Source: CAYWXK01 sp964462515 (GTDB lineage Bacteria > Planctomycetota > Phycisphaerae > Sedimentisphaerales > Anaerobacaceae). Taken from it: a DNA stretch of 64,000 bases. The stretch spans positions 62,001 to 126,000 of the forward strand of contig CAYWXK010000001.1 of the NCBI GenBank assembly GCA_964462515.1, in the 5' to 3' direction. Positions within the stretch are counted from its first letter, which is position 1; each line of letters opens with the position of its first letter. The position numbers were made by a program, and so were the translations under genes. This document shows positions 9,201 to 16,069 of this stretch, in pieces. The notes below the pieces were generated by a model. The model saw only the letters and a list, made by a program, of their open reading frames with translations, was not told where the DNA came from and made no database searches.

Positions 9201-10014
9201 CTATTTTGCCGGCATAGGGGCCGTCCATAAAGCTGGGGAAGAAGTCCTGGTCGCCATCATTGTCCCAGTCGTAAAAATGCGGCACAACCCAGCTTCGATT
9301 GTTCTTGTCGTTTTTAGGCAGCGTGAGCAACTCTCCTGCGGATGTGAGCCGGCCGCGCTCTACAAAACGGTTCTGGCCAATGTTTTCATAGCAGTATATA
9401 AATGGCTCGACACCCCCCTGAAATAAATCCAAATCACCGTCTCTATCCAGGTCGCAGAATGTATCAAAATGCGTGGCGCCGATTTCACGCCTTGAGTATT
9501 GCTGACTGAAGAAGTCACCATCGCCGACCAGCCCCCGGCAGCGCTGGGGCCTTCCTAAAGCGGATTCGATTGTGTCAAAATAGACTGCGTATATCGTGCA
9601 CGTATCATCCGGCATAATAAAAGTAAGCGTAACTTTGCTGACTCTGTAGGTTTTCTGCAGGTGCCAGGGCAAAAGGTATCGCTCATATCCATCTCGTGAA
9701 CTGTCGAATATCCTCGGTGATGTTGAGGCATCGTATCCTATCACCTCGATTGTATGCTCATCGAAGGTTCCCGATATGCCCATATCAGAAAGCGATTGAG
9801 CAAAGTCAATTTCCACAGAAGCCGGTGAATTTGACCGTCGTATGTCCCTTGGGTCAACCTTTAATATAAAGCGATATTTATTAGGTGACCTCCAGGGCGG
9901 CTCTGCGCTAAAAGCTGGGAGGACTAACACAAAAAGCACTGCCACAGTCATTGGAAACGTCAATAGATGCACAAAAGAACTACGACAATCCACCAAATAA
10001 TTTGTCCGCCCCAC
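6280..10014 (-). CDS. Large secreted FG-GAP/VCBS repeat protein with alpha-barrel-like C-terminal domain
   Basis: The protein has 1244 residues from a GTG at 10014, chosen because AGAAAGGA lies seven bases upstream; a GTG at 10050 has no binding site. A signal peptide ends in VLPAFSA. Between residues ~190 and 770 there are about ten FG-GAP/VCBS calcium-loop repeats, such as DLDRDGDLDLFQGG, DWDNDGDQDFFPS, DWNNDGKTDILAGDCDG and DWNKDGDIDIITG, which form a beta-propeller-like module. From ~800 the protein matches the downstream 522-residue gene, indicating tandem duplication with the propeller gained or lost. A compound palindrome (family H) is embedded at residues ~1080-1096. The protein is probably extracellular and binds or processes polysaccharide; catalytic residues are not identified. 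Confidence 0.85.
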   Translation of the reverse strand: MGRTNYLVDCRSSFVHLLTFPMTVAVLFVLVLPAFSAEPPWRSPNKYRFILKVDPRDIRRSNSPASVEIDFAQSLSDMGISGTFDEHTIEVIGYDASTSPRIFDSSRDGYERYLLPWHLQKTYRVSKVTLTFIMPDDTCTIYAVYFDTIESALGRPQRCRGLVGDGDFFSQQYSRREIGATHFDTFCDLDRDGDLDLFQGGVEPFIYCYENIGQNRFVERGRLTSAGELLTLPKNDKNNRSWVVPHFYDWDNDGDQDFFPSFMDGPYAGKIVFFENTTKPEGQLTFVDRGPLKTISDTPLAGGKQAGGWFPTITFVVDFDGDKDGLVDVLLGSNNHCYLYRNLGPDNSGGWRLADSVSIKADGEDIVLFNPCFDVADIDSDGDWDIFAAPQAGQIYLYENVDTTPSKTNPAFAKGVAIAYDEKYLQASTHPRIKVADFTGDGLLDFVVDRAWELTNLGDPALSRDYGALFKNVGTKTTPKWEKINAHNGAPYTEDFQRCDAIRQNVVRAVDWNNDGKTDILAGDCDGFVWYFQNLTNNLFPIFATARKLSAGGQTLSLANSGGHARHDICDWNNDGRKDLIASDGNGTVTAYLNEGTDAEPVLGSGQKVKAYNLQGVLEPIDRGTRSHIMVCDWNNDGKKDIIYSDQENPGFYFFKNVGADADPCFAAPENIGVTAYQRPNLGSFVDWDGDGKKDLITCQFEHSIRFYKNVGSGEPGTEPKFSNPDGLIIIKPYAIMMISGADAVDWNKDGDIDIITGQGHGGSGIRFYERDYIEDCINNTHPVVTVEGIEKRKADFLDVVRRYADTMIEHGRDIYGDTKSGLFLSALDRYALGPLTVRPAPPAGVRREDRSGLPWRKLVGANPQLDQNFLRILYTLSEITKDARYSQAADQELEWFFKNTQSAATGLLPWGEHLCWDVMLDKPIAGGTEFMHEFARPWVLWDKSFKLAPEASKQFALGLWNHQVANHETGGFDRHAPYDTHGPRDGKDFPRHAGFYIQTWAHAYKHTNDEIFLRAIETLLARFERKRYDEKGNAQATIGPLDVEAAASLVPEPLAARLKKFANMEDELILKDLQKNYGGGTAILAVSSRAGSPCHGTLVFKPTWQAGYSSGVTADWAMFGLARYEQTRKEAFRNLIIAVADTYIDQLPDEDADVWPMSLAHIISAEVAAYRLNDQPVHLEEACRFAQMAVDMFWQDKTLPKASFKTDHYETLTGADSLALALLEVYAVTNNIKVVIPSNTIDR
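6727..6776. repeat. Compound palindrome family H inside a CDS
   Basis: Two nested hairpins, CACGGGCTTCCAGCCCGTG and CACGGCCAAGATGGCCGTG, are flanked by outer arms GTGGCACGG and CCGTGCCAC. On the minus strand it is read through as GGTAILAVSSRAGSPCHGT within the FG-GAP protein. Confidence 0.8.
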
Positions 10015-10284
10015 AGACACATCCTTTCTTCTGGGATAATAAATTGGCACTGCGACCGTAAAATTATAGATATTTTACCTTATGGACGCGCACAAAATTT
10101 CTACCTGATAAACGGAATAACTTGTGCTTTTCAATACCACAAGGGTATTATATAAATGTATTGCCCATTAAGGGTAATTTATTGATGCGATTTTTATTTC
10201 CGATTGAACAGGTTGCAAAGCATAGTCAAGAGTTTAGTAAAGACACGTTTGTAAGAACAATTGGTGCGGGGCAGGAGAAAGGCA
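10015..10284. other. Divergent intergenic region
   Basis: This region separates the minus-strand FG-GAP gene from the plus-strand glycoside-hydrolase-like gene and must carry both promoters. Apart from the candidate promoter at 10122-10151 I see no repeat or gene in it. Confidence 0.5.
10122..10151 (+). promoter_or_regulatory. Candidate sigma-70-type promoter
   Basis: TTGTGC and TATTAT are separated by 18 bases, about 130 bases upstream of the ATG at 10285. The -35 box is imperfect, so this is a pattern match only. Confidence 0.35.
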
Positions 10285-12465
10285 ATGGACGCAGCAAGAA
10301 ATTTTGTATCCAGCGTATTTGTTTTAATTGTATGCTTTGCAGAATTAGGAACTGCTCAAGTTTCAAGGGCCGTTGCCCAACCCGAAAAAAATCTGCCTGG
10401 ATGCTGGCCACAGGAATACACCGTTGAGCGTGATGATATGTCAGGTGTAGTAACTCTTTCAACGCCTTATTGGACTATTCAGCACAACCTGAAGAAGGGA
10501 GGGGCCATAACCAAAATAAAATATACTTATGGTAAGGCCGACAACTTACTTATTGAGCCTATTAAGACAAGCGTTCAAAATAAGAGCGGCATTATCTTTG
10601 ATGATGTTAGTGACTCATCTGCTCATATATCCCACACTAAAACCGGCAAAACCGAGATTGTAACTATCGAATGCTGCCTTGTTGATAAAAGCGGCAGGGA
10701 TTCCGGTATTAAGGTAAAAACAATTTACCAGTATCATTGGGGTTATATAAAGATTCATAAGGAATTTTATTTTCCTGCTGATTCAATCCAAATTAAAAAT
10801 CTGAGCGTGCTGTCCACGATATTTGACCAGAGTCTGTCCGATTACGGCTACAGAGAGGGCACCACAGAGCAGGAAGGAGCAGAGCCTTTTTCCTTCGGGA
10901 TATGTAACTGGGGGAAAGCGCGGACGGGGACACTTTCAGATAAGCCGCTAAAGACAAACTATGTGCCAAGGTATCTTGTTTTTGCCAGGCAGGGAATTGA
11001 GGGCATTGAATGGTTTGTTTCCTCAGATTTGTCACAGTGGGATTTTCAGTTGAGCGGTCAGCGAGGCAGCGGATTGTGTAAAATCGACTCCAATGTTGAG
11101 CCTGCCGGCATCGCTGTTTCAATTTGTCCGTTGAATCTGGCCCAAGGGGCGATAGCAGTCAAGGGAGTCTGCAAGTTTGATTATTATATCGGCATGCCCA
11201 TTCTGGAAGGACATGCCAATAAACCCTGGCTTCATTCAACCTTCAACAGAAACAAGGGTGATTGGGTCTCTGAAGAAACAATTAAACAATGGGCCGAGTC
11301 CGGCATACAAACCGGACATTGTCATAACGATGGCGACTATTACAATGATGGGCTTTTCTGGAGAGATGGCACGTATCCGCCTTATCCGCCGGAAGATATG
11401 GAGAAATTTGACAATGTTATCGAAACCTGCCATCGCTATGGAATTAAGTTAGCAACGTATTTCTCAAATAAGGAACTCCACTCGAGCACGGAGCCGTTCA
11501 AAAAAAATGGCCAGGAATGGGCAAGAAAGGACAATCAGGGAAACCTCAGACATAACTATTTTCGAGAAGGAAGCGAATTCGGCGTCCAGATGTGCCTCAA
11601 ATCCGGCTGGTTGGAGTTCTTGAAATTTTCTATAGACAGGGTGCTGAAGAACCATCACCTCGACGGTGTATATTATGACTGGAACGCCGCCTTGTTTTGC
11701 AGTAATCCTTTGCATATAGGAAAAGAGGCCAGTGACGTTTCTTCGGATAAAGAACGGCAATCTCTTGCTCATCAACATGCTGGTCATTGGGATATGGATG
11801 AACTAATCGAATTGATGGAATGGACCAGAGAGCGGGTTGGGCCGGATGGTCTGATTATTGTTCATAATACAATGGTGCCGATGTTCGTTACTGAAAACTT
11901 CGCCAATTATGTTGTGGCAATGGAATGGGGATACCAGAAGTGGTCAAAATCGGCTCCGAAGCTGCAGGAATTACCTCTGGAGTGGGATTTTGCCGGCGCC
12001 CGTTCACGAGGTGTAATTGGATATGGCCTTATCGAACCGAATGCACCGAGGAGATTACATAAGGTTTTAGCTCTTGAATCCTTATTGACGGGAGTTGCCC
12101 CCTGGCCAGCCAGTCCGGAGGCAATCGAACTTTATAAAATCTTAAATCCTCTGGGAAAAGTTGAGCAGTACAAATTCGAGGACTGGCGGAATAAAGTGGT
12201 AACTCTTGGTGACGTCAATTGTGCTTCTGCCGTTTATAGCCGCCCCGGTGAAGCTTATATTTTAGTGGGCAATTTAGATGGTCAGCAAAAAAAGGTTACC
12301 TGCAAAGTTAATCCCCGAAACTTACCGTATCCTTTATTTTCCGTCAGCTCAGGTAAGATTCTTAACCCAGATAAATCAGTGGACCTTAACATCGACAAAC
12401 TTACCGGCAATGGTGAAGATATTGTTCTACCTGGCGACAGCGCGGTCTTGGTTTGGATAAAATAG
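10285..12465 (+). CDS. Putative secreted glycoside hydrolase (DUF6259-like, beta-sandwich plus TIM barrel)
   Basis: The 726-residue protein starts at ATG 10285 behind AGGAGAAAGGCA; a TTG at 10261 is rejected because it would bury that site. A signal peptide (VFVLIVCFAELGTA) leads into a beta-rich N-terminal half (LKKGGAITKIKYTYG), followed by a barrel-like half with NRNKGDWVSEETIKQW, GHCHNDGDYYNDG, YGIKLATYFSNKE and LDGVYYDWNAALF, whose Asp is a plausible catalytic residue. The C-terminus is a small beta domain. Layout and motifs recall the DUF6259-like protein at 57094-59367 and alpha-galactosidase-type barrels. The substrate is unknown. It stands alone on its strand. Confidence 0.7.
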   Translation: MDAARNFVSSVFVLIVCFAELGTAQVSRAVAQPEKNLPGCWPQEYTVERDDMSGVVTLSTPYWTIQHNLKKGGAITKIKYTYGKADNLLIEPIKTSVQNKSGIIFDDVSDSSAHISHTKTGKTEIVTIECCLVDKSGRDSGIKVKTIYQYHWGYIKIHKEFYFPADSIQIKNLSVLSTIFDQSLSDYGYREGTTEQEGAEPFSFGICNWGKARTGTLSDKPLKTNYVPRYLVFARQGIEGIEWFVSSDLSQWDFQLSGQRGSGLCKIDSNVEPAGIAVSICPLNLAQGAIAVKGVCKFDYYIGMPILEGHANKPWLHSTFNRNKGDWVSEETIKQWAESGIQTGHCHNDGDYYNDGLFWRDGTYPPYPPEDMEKFDNVIETCHRYGIKLATYFSNKELHSSTEPFKKNGQEWARKDNQGNLRHNYFREGSEFGVQMCLKSGWLEFLKFSIDRVLKNHHLDGVYYDWNAALFCSNPLHIGKEASDVSSDKERQSLAHQHAGHWDMDELIELMEWTRERVGPDGLIIVHNTMVPMFVTENFANYVVAMEWGYQKWSKSAPKLQELPLEWDFAGARSRGVIGYGLIEPNAPRRLHKVLALESLLTGVAPWPASPEAIELYKILNPLGKVEQYKFEDWRNKVVTLGDVNCASAVYSRPGEAYILVGNLDGQQKKVTCKVNPRNLPYPLFSVSSGKILNPDKSVDLNIDKLTGNGEDIVLPGDSAVLVWIK

Positions 12466-12517
12466 TGCACAAGTCTGCCGTCCTGGCTTGTCGTTGAGAG
12501 CGGATTAATTATAATAT

Positions 12518-12538
12518 GTCAAACAGTGTATGTTTGAC
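12518..12538. promoter_or_regulatory. Inverted repeat upstream of the EF-Tu-like gene
   Basis: GTCAAAC and GTTTGAC are perfect 7-base arms separated by AGTGTAT, about 65 bases before the ATG at 12605. The size and position fit a repressor operator, but no regulator is nearby. Confidence 0.35.
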
Positions 12539-12545
12539 TTATCAA

Positions 12546-12572
12546 TCTCTGCGAGGCTGAGCCTCGAAGGGA
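12546..12572. repeat. Palindromic repeat family G, copy 1
   Basis: GCGAGGCTGAGCCTCG forms a hairpin and matches the core of the copy embedded in the zinc-finger gene at 18454-18488 (GCGAGGCCGAGCCTCG). Confidence 0.6.
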
Positions 12573-12604
12573 AAAAAGCGATTGGGACCTAAAGGAGTCA
12601 TAAA

Positions 12605-12859
12605 ATGCCTGAGCAAATGATTGGAATAGTGTCGGATTTCTTTGCCCGACCTGTAGTCGCCGCTATCGAGCTGACTGGAGGTTTAAGAGTGGGTGATAAG
12701 GTCCACATCAAGGGTCGGACTACCAACCTTGAGCTGGACATTAGCTCAATGCAGATTGCCAATGTACCCGTTGAAGAGGCGAAAGCCGGAGACTCTATCG
12801 GAGTGAAGGTGTCTGAGCGGGTAAGAAAAGGCGATACGGTTTATAAGATTGTCGAATAA
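12605..12859 (+). CDS. Single-domain EF-Tu/IF2 domain-II-like protein
   Basis: This 84-residue protein has a strong AAAGGAGTCATAAA site before ATG 12605. The sequence is a beta-barrel of the translation-factor domain II type: GIVSDFFARPVVAAIEL, LRVGDKVHIKG, VEEAKAGDSIGVKV and VRKGDTVYKIVE. It lacks any GTPase domain, so it is a free-standing module of the kind annotated as translation elongation factor-like protein. There is no signal peptide, so it is cytoplasmic. Its role is unknown; fusion of this domain to U32 peptidases in other bacteria hints at tRNA or RNA modification. It is monocistronic and flanked by palindromic repeats. Confidence 0.75.
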   Translation: MPEQMIGIVSDFFARPVVAAIELTGGLRVGDKVHIKGRTTNLELDISSMQIANVPVEEAKAGDSIGVKVSERVRKGDTVYKIVE

Positions 12860-12920
12860 GCTTGTGACTCATCGCTCGTTGCTTGTCCGCCGGAGGCGGG
12901 TTCGTATTTCGTGGAACCTG

Positions 12921-12960
12921 CCTGCCTCTGCGTCTCTCGTCGCAAGACGAGGCAGCAGGC
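12921..12960. repeat. Palindromic repeat family A, copy 2 (intergenic)
   Basis: CCTGCCTCTGCGTCTCTCG then TCGCAAGACGAGGCAGCAGG is the same element as at 5166-5204, here between genes. Confidence 0.75.
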
Positions 12961-13072
12961 CGTAAAACGGCTCGACTGAGCTCACCGAAGTCGGCAATAC
13001 TGGATGCTCGATACCAGATACTCGATACTCGTCGAGCATCGAGAATCGGTCATTGTTCTTTACCGCCGAGTC

Positions 13073-13109
13073 TGCCCCCGCTCTTGCTTCGCAAGAAGCT
13101 GCGGGGGCT
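13073..13109. repeat. Palindromic repeat family B, copy 1 (intergenic)
   Basis: GCCCCCGC and GCGGGGGC arms enclose a second hairpin, CTTGCTTCGCAAG. Related copies lie at 18676-18714, 40203-40237 and 63372-63409, all three inside coding frames. Confidence 0.7.
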
Positions 13110-13183
13110 GAGTTTTCTAATTTCAATTTTTCTCTGCGCTCTGGTGCGGACTCGGCGGTTAATCTTTTTTTTGGAGAAAAACT

Positions 13184-15259
13184 ATGACGTCGCGGATTAC
13201 TTCCCCCCGAATGTTTCTGTCGGGGGTTATAGTCATTCTGATTGTGCCCTGCTTTTCTTGCCTTCCCCAACCACGGCAAGGGCGCACGCAGAATATAGCC
13301 CCGGCGTATTCTGCCGTAAGGCATCCCCAAGCGGATTACGAAAGCAAGAAGGGAGGCGTTCTTGATGTAGAATACAGCCAGAACACCAGAACCATACCGC
13401 AATATGAGGTGTTTGAAATTGCCTTTAAGCACGAAAACAATTACGAAAATCCTTTCTTCGATGTTACTATTGAAATCGTGTTCACCTCTCCATCAGGAGA
13501 GCAGATTCACGTTGGCGGATTCCACTACGGCTCTTCTTCTGGTGCGGCGATTCATAAAAACAAAGTCTCGACCGAGAGCGGAGAAAGGCAGCAGGTTTCT
13601 TATCACTTTGACAAGCAGGATATGTGGAAAGCCCGCTTTGCCCCATCAGTTGTTGGCAGGTGGAAGTATGATTTTGTATCCAGGAATGCAAAAGGACAAG
13701 AAGCATCCGGCACAGGAACCTTTATTTGTGTCAAAGGAAGAAAGCCCAAACACGGCTTTGTCCGCCGAAATCCGACAAATCCTTTTCGATTTGTGTTTGA
13801 TGATGGAAGCCCTTACTTTCCGATTGGACTGCAGGATTGCTGGGGCGATAATTCAGGGACCGGCTCAGTTCTGGATGAATGCTCAATGGAAGGACCTTTC
13901 CGCACAGACCTCAAAGACCCGCCGCCGTTACCATCCGGGCCTATGTTTGTGCGTGGACCATCCGGCAACCCCCAAAATGCAGATGTATTCTTTAGATACT
14001 TCTCGCAATGCGGATTCAACCTGTATCGCTTCTCCCAGCAGAATTGCTCCTACCCGCTTTATCGCGACCTTGACCATTACCTTGTGCAGGAAGGGATTAT
14101 GACCGACGAGCTGTTGTGTTGCGCTCGCAAGTATAATTTCCGCATCTTCTATGGGATTTTTGGCTTTCAGAAGGCATTCAATGACGACCCAAATAGCGAA
14201 GAGAATATGTCGAAGGTCACTAGATTTATCAAATACAGCGTCGATAGGTGGGGAGCTTATGTAGATTTCTGGGAATTTCTTAATGAGCAGCACGCCGATG
14301 ACTATTGGTATGAAATTGTGATTCCATATCTAAAATCTATTGACCCGTATGGACATCCCGTTACTACAAGCTGGGAAAGGCCGAACCTTGCCGGCATCGA
14401 GATAAATGCCCCACACTGGTATCAAAGGGAAAATGAGCTCGAATCGGACGTTGTAACTGCCCAGAGAGCAAAGAGCTGGAGGAATCACAACAAGCCCGTT
14501 GTTGTGGGCGAACAGGGCAATCATATCGAGCAAGGTAAGAGACCGCCTGCGGGCGTTGGAGGCGTGTGGGACGACCGTTCCGCGCTGCGGATGCGTATCA
14601 GAAACTGGACTGCCTTATTCAATGAGATTGCCTTTATCTTCTGGAACACCAGTTATGCACGAGACGGCCACTTTATGAACATCTGGCTGGGGCCAAAGGA
14701 GCGCGAATATGTGCGAGCTATGCAGGATTTTGCATACCGTCTGGACAGAGATGTCGGTGTGGCTGATGTGGATGTTTCACACCCGGATATGATTAGAGCT
14801 TACGCTCTGGCCTCGGATAGAACAGCCGGGGTGTATCTCCATCATTTCAAAGACCATCAGAATCCTGTGCAAAATGCCAGTATCACGCTAAATGTTCCCA
14901 AGAGAGCTAAGGGATACTGGTACTCGCCTGAGAACGCTGCGATTATAAAAATTGTGAAGGTCACGGAAGGCAGAAATACCATTGAGGTGCCTGAATTCAC
15001 GGTGGACATTGCTCTTCTAATTACACCGGATGGACCGCCTGATATTGACGGAGATGGCATCCCCAATCATCTCGACCCTGACGATGACCAGGATGGTGTG
15101 CCGGACCAAAAGGATGCTTTCCCTCTGGACCCGGAAGAATGGGAAGATAAAGACAGGGACTGGATTGGTGATAACCTTGACGCCGATGACGACGGCGATG
15201 GTGAAGGGGACGATGACAACCGAAACGGGATACCCGATTATAAGGAATTTGGACTTTGA
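13184..15259 (+). CDS. DUF5060 glycoside hydrolase with thrombospondin-type-3 repeats, frame broken at the 3' end
   Basis: The start is ATG 13184 with TTGGAG eight bases upstream; a hydrophobic leader (GVIVILIVPCFSC) marks export. Residues ~65-185 are a DUF5060-type Ig-like domain (PQYEVFEIAFKHENNYENPF, WKARFAPSVVGRWKYDF). A TIM-barrel hydrolase domain follows, with VDFWEFLNEQHADD (acid/base Glu) and VVVGEQGNH (candidate nucleophile Glu), as in clan GH-A. The last ~70 residues are acidic thrombospondin type 3 calcium repeats (DIDGDGIPNHLDPDDDQDG). The frame stops at TGA 15257-15259, yet the same repeats continue in the +1 frame to 15479 (DTDGDGIGDNADPDDDNDG). The junction reads CTT TGA C. A family D repeat is embedded at residues ~44-52. 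A truncated gene, a sequencing indel or recoding are all possible. Confidence 0.85.
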   Translation: MTSRITSPRMFLSGVIVILIVPCFSCLPQPRQGRTQNIAPAYSAVRHPQADYESKKGGVLDVEYSQNTRTIPQYEVFEIAFKHENNYENPFFDVTIEIVFTSPSGEQIHVGGFHYGSSSGAAIHKNKVSTESGERQQVSYHFDKQDMWKARFAPSVVGRWKYDFVSRNAKGQEASGTGTFICVKGRKPKHGFVRRNPTNPFRFVFDDGSPYFPIGLQDCWGDNSGTGSVLDECSMEGPFRTDLKDPPPLPSGPMFVRGPSGNPQNADVFFRYFSQCGFNLYRFSQQNCSYPLYRDLDHYLVQEGIMTDELLCCARKYNFRIFYGIFGFQKAFNDDPNSEENMSKVTRFIKYSVDRWGAYVDFWEFLNEQHADDYWYEIVIPYLKSIDPYGHPVTTSWERPNLAGIEINAPHWYQRENELESDVVTAQRAKSWRNHNKPVVVGEQGNHIEQGKRPPAGVGGVWDDRSALRMRIRNWTALFNEIAFIFWNTSYARDGHFMNIWLGPKEREYVRAMQDFAYRLDRDVGVADVDVSHPDMIRAYALASDRTAGVYLHHFKDHQNPVQNASITLNVPKRAKGYWYSPENAAIIKIVKVTEGRNTIEVPEFTVDIALLITPDGPPDIDGDGIPNHLDPDDDQDGVPDQKDAFPLDPEEWEDKDRDWIGDNLDADDDGDGEGDDDNRNGIPDYKEFGL
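13313..13337. repeat. Dispersed repeat family D, copy 3, inside a CDS
   Basis: GCCGTAAGGCATCCCCAAGC then GGATT matches the family core. It is read as AVRHPQADY between the signal peptide and the DUF5060 domain, in a different frame from the copy at 6223-6250. Confidence 0.7.
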
Positions 15260-15479
15260 CGGCGATGGCGTGGACAGGGCGGGGTCTATTCCCTGGGACG
15301 CTTTCCCATTAAATCTAAAAGAATGGCGAGACACCGATGGCGATGGTATTGGTGATAACGCTGACCCTGACGATGATAATGATGGTTTTAATGACAAAGA
15401 GGAGATAAGAAAGGGAACCGACCCTCTGGACAAGCTAAGTTTTCCAGGCGCGTTAGAGCTGGATAGAGCCGCCGGATAG
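15260..15479 (+). pseudogene. Out-of-frame continuation of the thrombospondin-type-3 tail
   Basis: Read from GAC at 15258 (the +1 frame relative to the upstream gene), this stretch encodes DGDGVDRAG, WDAFPLNLKEWRDTDGDG and DPDDDNDGFNDKEE, then stops at 15477-15479. WDAFPLNLKEW mirrors KDAFPLDPEEW upstream, so both halves belong to one repeat array. It has no start site of its own and would be made only by frameshifting or in a strain without the indel. Confidence 0.7.
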
Positions 15480-15841
15480 ACGAAGTATTTGCCGACAGCT
15501 CTGCATCATTTGAGGATTGGGTCTGGGTGTTCGCTGTCAAAGTGTGCAAGTCTTTGCCGGTAAAAAACTTAATAATTTTAGACCCAGAACAACTAAATCT
15601 TTTATCCACAAGCAGTTATGGATTGCAAGGCCTATTGCTCGGACGAAATTCTGGACGACTTGATTTTAGTGTGGGTGAAATTCCCATGCTCTGATGTTGA
15701 GATGACAGTGTATCCCCTGCCTCTGCGTCTCTCGACGCAAGTCGAGGCAACAGGCGAAATGCAGACGGCCTGGATAGCGGCCCGGCCTACCAGGTCGATT
15801 ACCTCGTCCTCTATTACCACTCTTTGCCGAAGGTGGACTGA
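15465..15841 (+). pseudogene. Decayed coding-like stretch in the original frame of the DUF5060 gene
   Basis: In the frame of the upstream 691-residue protein, after an early TAG, codons from 15467 read IDEVFADSSASFEDWVWVF, NLIILDPEQLNLLS and GRLDFSVGEIPML before two stops at 15692-15700. The frame then resumes through a family A element (PASASLDASRG) to YQVDYLVLYYHSLPKVD and stops at 15839. The composition is protein-like, without an initiation site. It probably is the former C-terminal domain of the glycoside hydrolase, or another broken gene. No family is recognised. Confidence 0.5.
15716..15755. repeat. Palindromic repeat family A, copy 3
   Basis: CCTGCCTCTGCGTCTCTCG then ACGCAAGTCGAGGCAACAGGC. 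In the frame of the decayed stretch it is read as PASASLDASRG, the same peptide and frame as the copy inside the 522-residue gene. Confidence 0.75.
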
Positions 15842-15855
15842 CCACAAATGTTTTC

Positions 15856-15884
15856 AATGCCGTCAGGCATCCCCCAGCGGATTT
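15856..15884. repeat. Dispersed repeat family D, copy 4 (intergenic)
   Basis: AATGCCGTCAGGCATCCCCC then AGCGGATTT is nearly the exact inverse of 6223-6250 and could also be read as CRQASPSGF. Confidence 0.7.
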
Positions 15885-15913
15885 GGTTTGCATTTTTGTT
15901 TTTTTGGTGTTTA

Positions 15914-15946
15914 ATCGTCAAGATGGCTTACGCCATTGCAGGCGTG
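15914..15946. repeat. Dispersed repeat family E, copy 1
   Basis: AATCGTCAAGATGGCTTACG then CCA forms a 23-base identity (15913-15935) with 16134-16156, which lies inside the dehydrogenase coding frame. Here it is followed by TTGCAGGCGTGAA, which partly pairs with it. Confidence 0.7.
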
Positions 15947-15973
15947 AATACCGGTCTCCAGATAAGGAAATGG

Positions 15974-16043
15974 CCACGAAGGCACAAAGACACAAAGAAA
16001 AATACAATATAGATAGTTTAGTGCCTTGGTGTCTTGGTGGCGG
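15974..16043. repeat. Imperfect inverted repeat of CCACxAAGxCAC units
   Basis: CCACGAAGGCACAAAGACAC and GTGCCTTGGTGTCTTGGTGG face each other across about 27 bases. Similar GCCACGAGGACACGAAGG text recurs at 59642-59660, so this is another dispersed repeat. Confidence 0.5.
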
Positions 16044-16069
16044 ATAAGGGCATTTTAAGGAGAATCCAA

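Larger units (their letters stand above)
12860..13183. repeat. Repeat-packed gene-free interval
   Basis: No gene is supported. In order it holds TCCGCCGGAGGCGGG (12886-12900), a family A palindrome (12921-12960), CTCGATACCAGATACTCGATACTCG-type units (about 13000-13052) and a family B palindrome (13073-13109). The binding site for the next gene (TTGGAGAAAAACT) lies at its end. Confidence 0.7.
15842..16069. other. Gene-free interval with repeats upstream of the E1 operon
   Basis: No gene is supported. It holds a family D copy (15856-15884), a family E copy (15914-15946), and a long imperfect inverted repeat: CCACGAAGGCACAAAGACAC at 15974-15993 facing GTGCCTTGGTGTCTTGGTGG at 16021-16040. The dehydrogenase ribosome binding site AAGGAGAATCCAA lies at the end. 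Confidence 0.6.

Noticed and set aside
15618..15914. 98-codon plus-strand open frame
   Set aside because: It is assembled from family A and D repeats and overlaps a different, more protein-like decayed frame; no ribosome binding site.
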